Assembly: GCF_964340395.1 (NCBI RefSeq)
Contig: NC_135568.1
Coordinates: 2,452,501-2,516,500 of the forward strand
Reading direction: 5' to 3'
DNA length: 64,000 bases
Origin: Glandiceps talaboti
Lineage: Eukaryota; Hemichordata; Enteropneusta; Spengelidae
Each line of letters opens with the position of its first letter. Positions within the stretch are counted from its first letter, which is position 1. The notes beneath the pieces were generated by a model. The model saw nothing but the letters and a program-made list of their open reading frames with translations. It was not told the DNA's origin and made no database searches. The position numbers and the translations under genes are program-made. Below, piece after piece: positions 58,630 through 64,000 of this stretch.

Positions 58630-58860
58630 TCATTCAACCTTCCAGTTGCTAGCTAACACTTGCTGGTGAGGTTGGTGTTAACATATGGCTGGTTCATGCA
58701 TTCGCTATTCAGCCTTCCAGTTGCTAGCTAACACTTGCTTTTGAGGTGATAGTACCAGCACACTGTTATAGCACTGAGAAAGCTAAGTGTTAACATAGGA
58801 CTGGTGCATGTATTCACCCATCCAATTGCTAACACCACATGCTGGTTAGGTGCTTAGTAC
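58630..58860 (+). repeat. ~95-bp degenerate repeat, 3 copies
   Basis: CAGCCTTCCAGTTGCTAGCT, AACACTTGCT, GAGGT and GTGTTAACATA, GCTGGTTCATGCATTC recur. The third copy is strongly decayed. Confidence 0.7.
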
Positions 58861-59094
58861 CCAGCCCAACAATTTTTTACCTTATTATTCAAATAGTAAA
58901 GAAATTTGTTTTATATTGTTAGTTCAGATGATAACCTTCCACTTGTGGAATACCTTTCTGATACATGTAAATCAAGACAGCTAGATCTCTTCAGTATAGC
59001 TATAATGAGTGTTGTATTGTGATATTTTGTCTATAGTATGTATTTACTATACCATGTTTTCCATAGCATATGTTGTAAGTAATGATTTATGTAG

Positions 59095-59146
59095 GTATGT
59101 TAAGTAGCCTGTAGACCAATACAGGCTATCTGACTCAACATACTGG
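59095..59146. repeat. Short hairpin
   Basis: ATGTTAAGTAGCCTGTA and TACAGGCTATCTGACTCAAC with ACAT form an imperfect stem with a 6-base loop (GACCAA). Confidence 0.5.
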
Positions 59147-59308
59147 CTTGATGTTCTGACGAATCATTATAGTTTCAAGATAGATAGTCAATTCAGTCTC
59201 CATCTGGACTAACATAGCTAGCCCCAAGCTAGACAAGTCAGAAAGCATACTGCAATGATTATATGAATCTATAATATAGACTTTTCATCATAATTTGTAG
59301 CATTGGCA

Positions 59309-59606
59309 GCACTGCACAGTACAGTACTGCACTGCAATGTACTGCTCTGTACTGTACTGTACTGCACTGTACTGTTACTTTATTGTGCTGTACTGCACTG
59401 TACTGTAAATTGTACTGCACTGTACTGTACTGCAATGTACTGCATTGCACTGTACTGCACTATACTAGTTGTTACTTTATTGTACTGTACTGTACTGTAC
59501 TGTACTGTACTGTACTGTACTGTACTGCACTGTACTGCACTGTACTGTACTGTACTGCACTGCACTGTACTATACTGCACTGCACCATATTACACTGTAC
59601 TATATG
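59309..59606 (+). repeat. (TACTG)n pentanucleotide satellite with GCACTG variants
   Basis: About 300 bp of TACTG/CACTG/CAATG pentamers. Pentamers keep several frames open on both strands (VLYCT-type repeats), none of them genes. Confidence 0.92.
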
Positions 59607-61384
59607 GTACTATAGTGTCCAAGGTATTGTTATGTTTATGCTGACTCAGAGTTTATCTATAATTAGTCAATGCATGTAATTGACACTTATTGAACTCTAG
59701 TGTCAAAGCTGTTGTTGGTTTCCAAGGATAAAATAGGATGAGAAAATAATAATGTTCAAATAGTAACAAAACAAATAACATGCTTTTGTGTGTGTATCGA
59801 CTTAGGCAGTACCTTTGGTGGTAAAAATGTGAACACTAATATTGAAGAATACCAGGGCTTATGGAGTGTCTAAGTTATACAGGAAAAAATCAACAAAATC
59901 TTTGACATTCATTACAAGTTTTTCGGAAATTATTGAGATATAAACATGATATTGGTCTATGATGTTTCAAGTTGTTTTTCAAGATAATAAAAACATAGGA
60001 AAGTTTCTTTATTTAAACAGGAACTAATAATTCAAGATAAATACTTATTTTTCCTCCATATGGTCACTATACTGTAGGAGCCATGAAATGTACATATTTT
60101 ACAAAGAAAACAATTATTGACTCACAGTAAGCTTCTACTTGACTACATAACAGATTTAGATCACTGGGCAGAACTGATCACTGGGCAGAACTACATGTTT
60201 TAGTAGCAAGTAGGGATTAAGGTCACAAAAGTACTAGAAATATTGACCATGGTATTGTAGCACATCTGATAGTACTAATCACTGCTTTATAATTTCTGTG
60301 TTTTATAATAAACAGAAGGCTCACAAAGTTCTAGTTTTCAGAGAAGGAAATATCGAAGGACTCTAAATAAACAATGGAAAACATGACCTGAAGCAAAACA
60401 AAAGCAAGTTATAAATTTTTTTTTACATGCACTGAAAAAAGTTCAGGATATTTTAAAATCGGCGTTACTGGAACCACACAATTTTTTTTATTTGGCCTTA
60501 TGGAAATACAGGTTTGTAAAAAATACATAAGTGTCATGTATGTGACAGACTTTGACCCGTTGTGTTTGATCTAACAACAATCTACACATATTGTATGTAT
60601 CTATTACAGTCATGTCAAGTAGCAATGTTGAAGTAGGCATATTAAAATCACACCTTCATGAAGTTTATTGCACCCTAATTAATATCATTAAAATATCAAA
60701 ATATTTATGTAGCTTGGGAGGTTATACAGGGTTATTGTCAGGCTAAATAGATATCAAATGAAATTTCATCTGTATTTGTATTATAGCGATTTAAGTAAAC
60801 TTTTGTTATAAACAGTGAAACACCTACAAAGAAAGGTACATGTGGTACTTGTAGTTTGCAACTGAACACTTCACCTTGTTTAGGCTCATGTGACATATGT
60901 CACGGCTGTACCAAAGAGTGGGTCAGGTCACAACTTTACCAGAGAGTGTTGACAGAGATTCTGCATGGTAGTAATTTTCTTTGTACATGTTTGGAACAAA
61001 AGTTTACATGATTTGGTTTGCTGTACCAGACACTGTACAGTTTCTCCCTGTTGATACACTTTTTTGATGTAGTAGTTTGAGAAAAATATGAAAATTGGAA
61101 ATTTCAACATATAACACCAAAAATACACGTCATGAACCCCCCCTCCCCCATGTTTACAATTACGATGCTAAACGTATGAATACTATGTAATCAAAACAAT
61201 AACATTTAGAAATTTGGCTAAAACTATATATGCTGATATACTATCAATTTTAATACTTGTAAGTCTGTGTTACAATAACTGTAAAACAGCTATGTATTAT
61301 GTTTGATGTGTTAATTAACACTGGTCCTAAAATCAATAAGTTGAAGTATGATAAATCAAAGCTAATGCAGGTGGTCACGCGGTG

Positions 61385-61431
61385 ATGGTGGTGGTGGTGG
61401 TGGTGGTGGTGGTGGTGGTAGCGGCAGTGGT
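61385..61431 (+). repeat. (GGT)n microsatellite
   Basis: About 11 GGT triplets then GGTAGCGGCAGTGGTGGCAG. Confidence 0.9.
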
Positions 61432-62329
61432 GGCAGTGTCTGTGAAGTCTCAAATGCTGACGGTCACTTTGAATGAAACAAAACACACAACAATTTGTAC
61501 AAATAAAGAATATGGGGCCATTAATAATGTCACAGAACAAACGTTACCTCTTGTTAAGGGTCAACTCCACTCCTATAAAAGTTCACAATTACTCAGTGAA
61601 GCAAAATCAACAAGTACAGTTTGACCTTGAATCAATTGAAAACTAGTCAAGCATTCAAGCTGCTATGTCTAGTAAATTACAACTGTTACAATATATCATG
61701 TGCAAAGAAGCAATGTGTAAGAATGAACATGATGTCAAAATACATTCATAAATATAAAAATTACACTAATTATTATGCAAGAATTTGAAAACTAAACTTA
61801 TTTGAAAGTCCTTGCAATCCCTGGGATAAAACATTTCTGACAAGAATTCAGTCAAATTCTTTCCAAATGATATTATTGATGATTTCAAGCAAACAAAAAC
61901 AAAAAACAAAACAAAAATAAAAACATAAAATCGTGGTTTTAATCAGAGCAATGTTCATTGTGTGTATGCACTATAGCTATTCATATTCAACACCACTATA
62001 ATTTTGTTATATATTTGACTTTTTAACTTGAATAAAACTATGTTAATCACACCCTTGAACTCACTAGATCATTTATTCTGAAGTAAAAAAGTGAGTAAGT
62101 ACTTAGAGTTGAATGACACATAGTGTTGAATTTAATCTATGCTTTGAGAAGTCAACAGCTCCTAAATCTGAACCCACTTTGTTTAAGTTTAAAGTCCGGT
62201 TGGAGATTTTTCAAGTTAAACTGAAGTTAGGTCAATCATTTTTTAAAACCCTGTCCTTTTTTGTCATTTTATTATCCCTGAAGAAGCCCTCCATAATTAT
62301 AGAGTCACTGAATTACTTGTGAGAGTTCC

Positions 62330-62679
62330 TTTAAAGTCGCTTATGAGAAATGGTATCTATTTAGATTATTTTATTAATAAAATAACTTTCCTATATTTTT
62401 CAACTTGGAAATACAATGTAAAAAAACATTATCGAGTCCATGTTTGACACTCAATAAATTGTAAAAAAACTAAAGAATGTGTACAATGTTTGGTATCGTA
62501 CGTACAATAACAAACATTGTACACAGTTTTCAATGTTTTGCAATAAATTGAGTTACAAACAAGGACTTGATACATGTTGTTTCACATTGTATTTCCAAGC
62601 AGAAGAACTAGTATGAGTTGTTTTATGAATTAAAATTCCCAGATAAATAACCAATCTTCATCAGAAGGGTCACTTTAAA
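62330..62679. mobile_element. Foldback MITE with TTTAAA ends, copy 3 of the TTAA family
   Basis: The ends are TTTAAAGTCGC (left) and GGTCACTTTAAA (right). Inner arms CTTGGAAATACAATGT and ACATTGTATTTCCAAG are perfect inverses, and so are GTGTACAATGTTTG and CAAACATTGTACAC. The block AATTCCCAGATAAATAACCA, ATCTTCATC matches the right end of the 53445 copy. Confidence 0.75.
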
Positions 62680-64000
62680 GTCGTGAAAAAAGTGATAAAG
62701 GGATATACATTATATATCCAGAACAACAAATATTTTAATAGTTTGACCTTCTCTATGACTATAAGGTCAAAATGTTGGAACTAATTATGGTTCCTTTTAA
62801 AACCACTGACAAAAGGACTTCTATCTCTATTGATTAAACCTACTTGTGACAAGTTATATCTTCTTTTATCTGTTTTTTGCACTAATCCAACAAAATTCAA
62901 GAACTAAGGTCAATAATTCACTCTGAATAGTTTAATCTGACACAACCTGCCATTTTGATACCCTAAAATGAGTAGCTGTTATATTTTTATGAGTTTTCTG
63001 CCATATAGGTGATAAATCTACACAATAATACTGAGATTTATTAGACCATGACACCAGTTCACGAATTCAGAATGTATTAGCTTAGAGAATCCAGGCGGTT
63101 GAATTTTGATTTCCTGAGAGGAAAAAATTCAAAACTCTCATCGCCTATATTCTAGGTTAACATTGTATGTTCTGTTTCTAGGAAATAAAATACATATTGT
63201 AAGCTAGGAAACAGGTCTTTCTGCTTAGTACTAAAATACAGAAATTTAAGCAAAATACCAGAAATAGAATGACTATTAGAGCCTCCAGGCATGGAATCCA
63301 TGTTGTACGTCCTGTTCTATATACTAACCAAAGAATCCAGTTAAAGGAATACATATTCACTTTATTCACTGACATCTGAAGGGAGGCTAGATGTCTTCAA
63401 AAACCTCATCAATAGAGTTAATCTTAGATGGCTTCCAGAGTAACTCTAATTGTCATATCCTACAGAGGCTGACTATTGTGCTACGTTGTGTATTTAGTTG
63501 AATATGAGTTTTTCACCTGGAATCCATACTAGCTGTCCTGGTTTCAGTACTAAAAAATCAGTACTAAAAAATTTATCATGCCTGACTTTATGCTGTCATG
63601 TTCTAGGAAATGATACTATTTAATTATTTATGGATGTATGTCTAGCCTGGAATATATGGTATCTTTTAAACAGTGGAATGGAAAGAATCAAAACATCAAA
63701 TACCCTATACTGAGTATGGGTTCCCAGCTAACGGATTGCAGGCTATTAGATTATACCCACTTCAAACTTTGATCTGTTTTAAGGGGCCAGACAAGGACGA
63801 CTTGTATATTAAAGCAGGTCAAATTTTTCTCTGCATCAAACTTTGACGACAAAACTATCCATAGTAGGGATACTACTGTACCATTTTTTGTATTTATTTT
63901 GTTGATAAAATAATATACAGTACGTTTCTAAACCAGTATGGCGGAAAGCAAGTTGGTGTAACTGTATATACAGACAAAGTTTATGACCGTACATGCACTC

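Noticed and set aside
59259-59679. Frames of repeated VLYCT and STVQY on both strands
   Set aside because: The pentamer repeat keeps frames open on both strands; no gene signals.
61250-61624. Poly-His and poly-Val frames
   Set aside because: Translation of the GGT triplet repeat on the two strands.

Overview
The window is AT-rich animal DNA. Its genes have introns with GT/AG splice sites, the intergenic DNA is full of microsatellites, minisatellites, SINEs and short foldback (long inverted repeat) elements, and there are no bacterial features. The repeat content and the coding matches fit an invertebrate metazoan, probably marine, but I cannot name the species.

Layout. (1) Positions 1-1308, plus strand: the last two exons of a gene for a Glu/Arg/Lys-rich coiled-coil protein, followed by its 3' UTR. 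(2) About 1.3-5.6 kb: intergenic DNA with clusters of the octamer ATGCAAAT, a degenerate ~70-bp repeat and a TG/GGAT microsatellite. (3) 5602-30582: one tandem array of 27 monomers of about 915 bp. Each monomer is itself a foldback element with two ~310-bp inverted arms around a ~320-bp centre. The array shows dimeric (1824 bp) and pentameric (4570 bp) higher-order structure, and its last monomer is interrupted by a 315-bp insertion. (4) 30.6-34.1 kb: non-coding DNA with a SINE, a palindrome and a second ATGCAAAT cluster. (5) 34167-53136, minus strand: twelve exons of a PDE1-type (calmodulin-dependent) cyclic nucleotide phosphodiesterase. They join in frame to 565 residues including the whole catalytic domain. 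The N-terminal, calmodulin-binding part is not found and probably lies beyond 64000. (6) 53.1-64 kb: no recognised exon, probably the 5' intron of the PDE1 gene. It holds a 72-bp minisatellite, a 51-bp minisatellite, long GA and TACTG repeats and TTAA-ended MITE-like foldbacks.

The strongest candidates for something undescribed are the foldback-element satellite with its higher-order structure, and two well-formed plus-strand exon candidates (37371-37478 and 38302-38379) inside the last PDE1 intron, antisense to PDE1. Several small palindromic transposon families (376/289-bp pair, 225-bp, 265-bp and TTAA-ended types) recur. Foldback DNA is therefore a general theme of this locus, and the 915-bp satellite looks like one such element that became tandemly amplified.

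The short open frames inside the array are by-products of its palindromic structure and are not annotated as genes. No tRNA or rRNA genes and no CRISPR array were seen.
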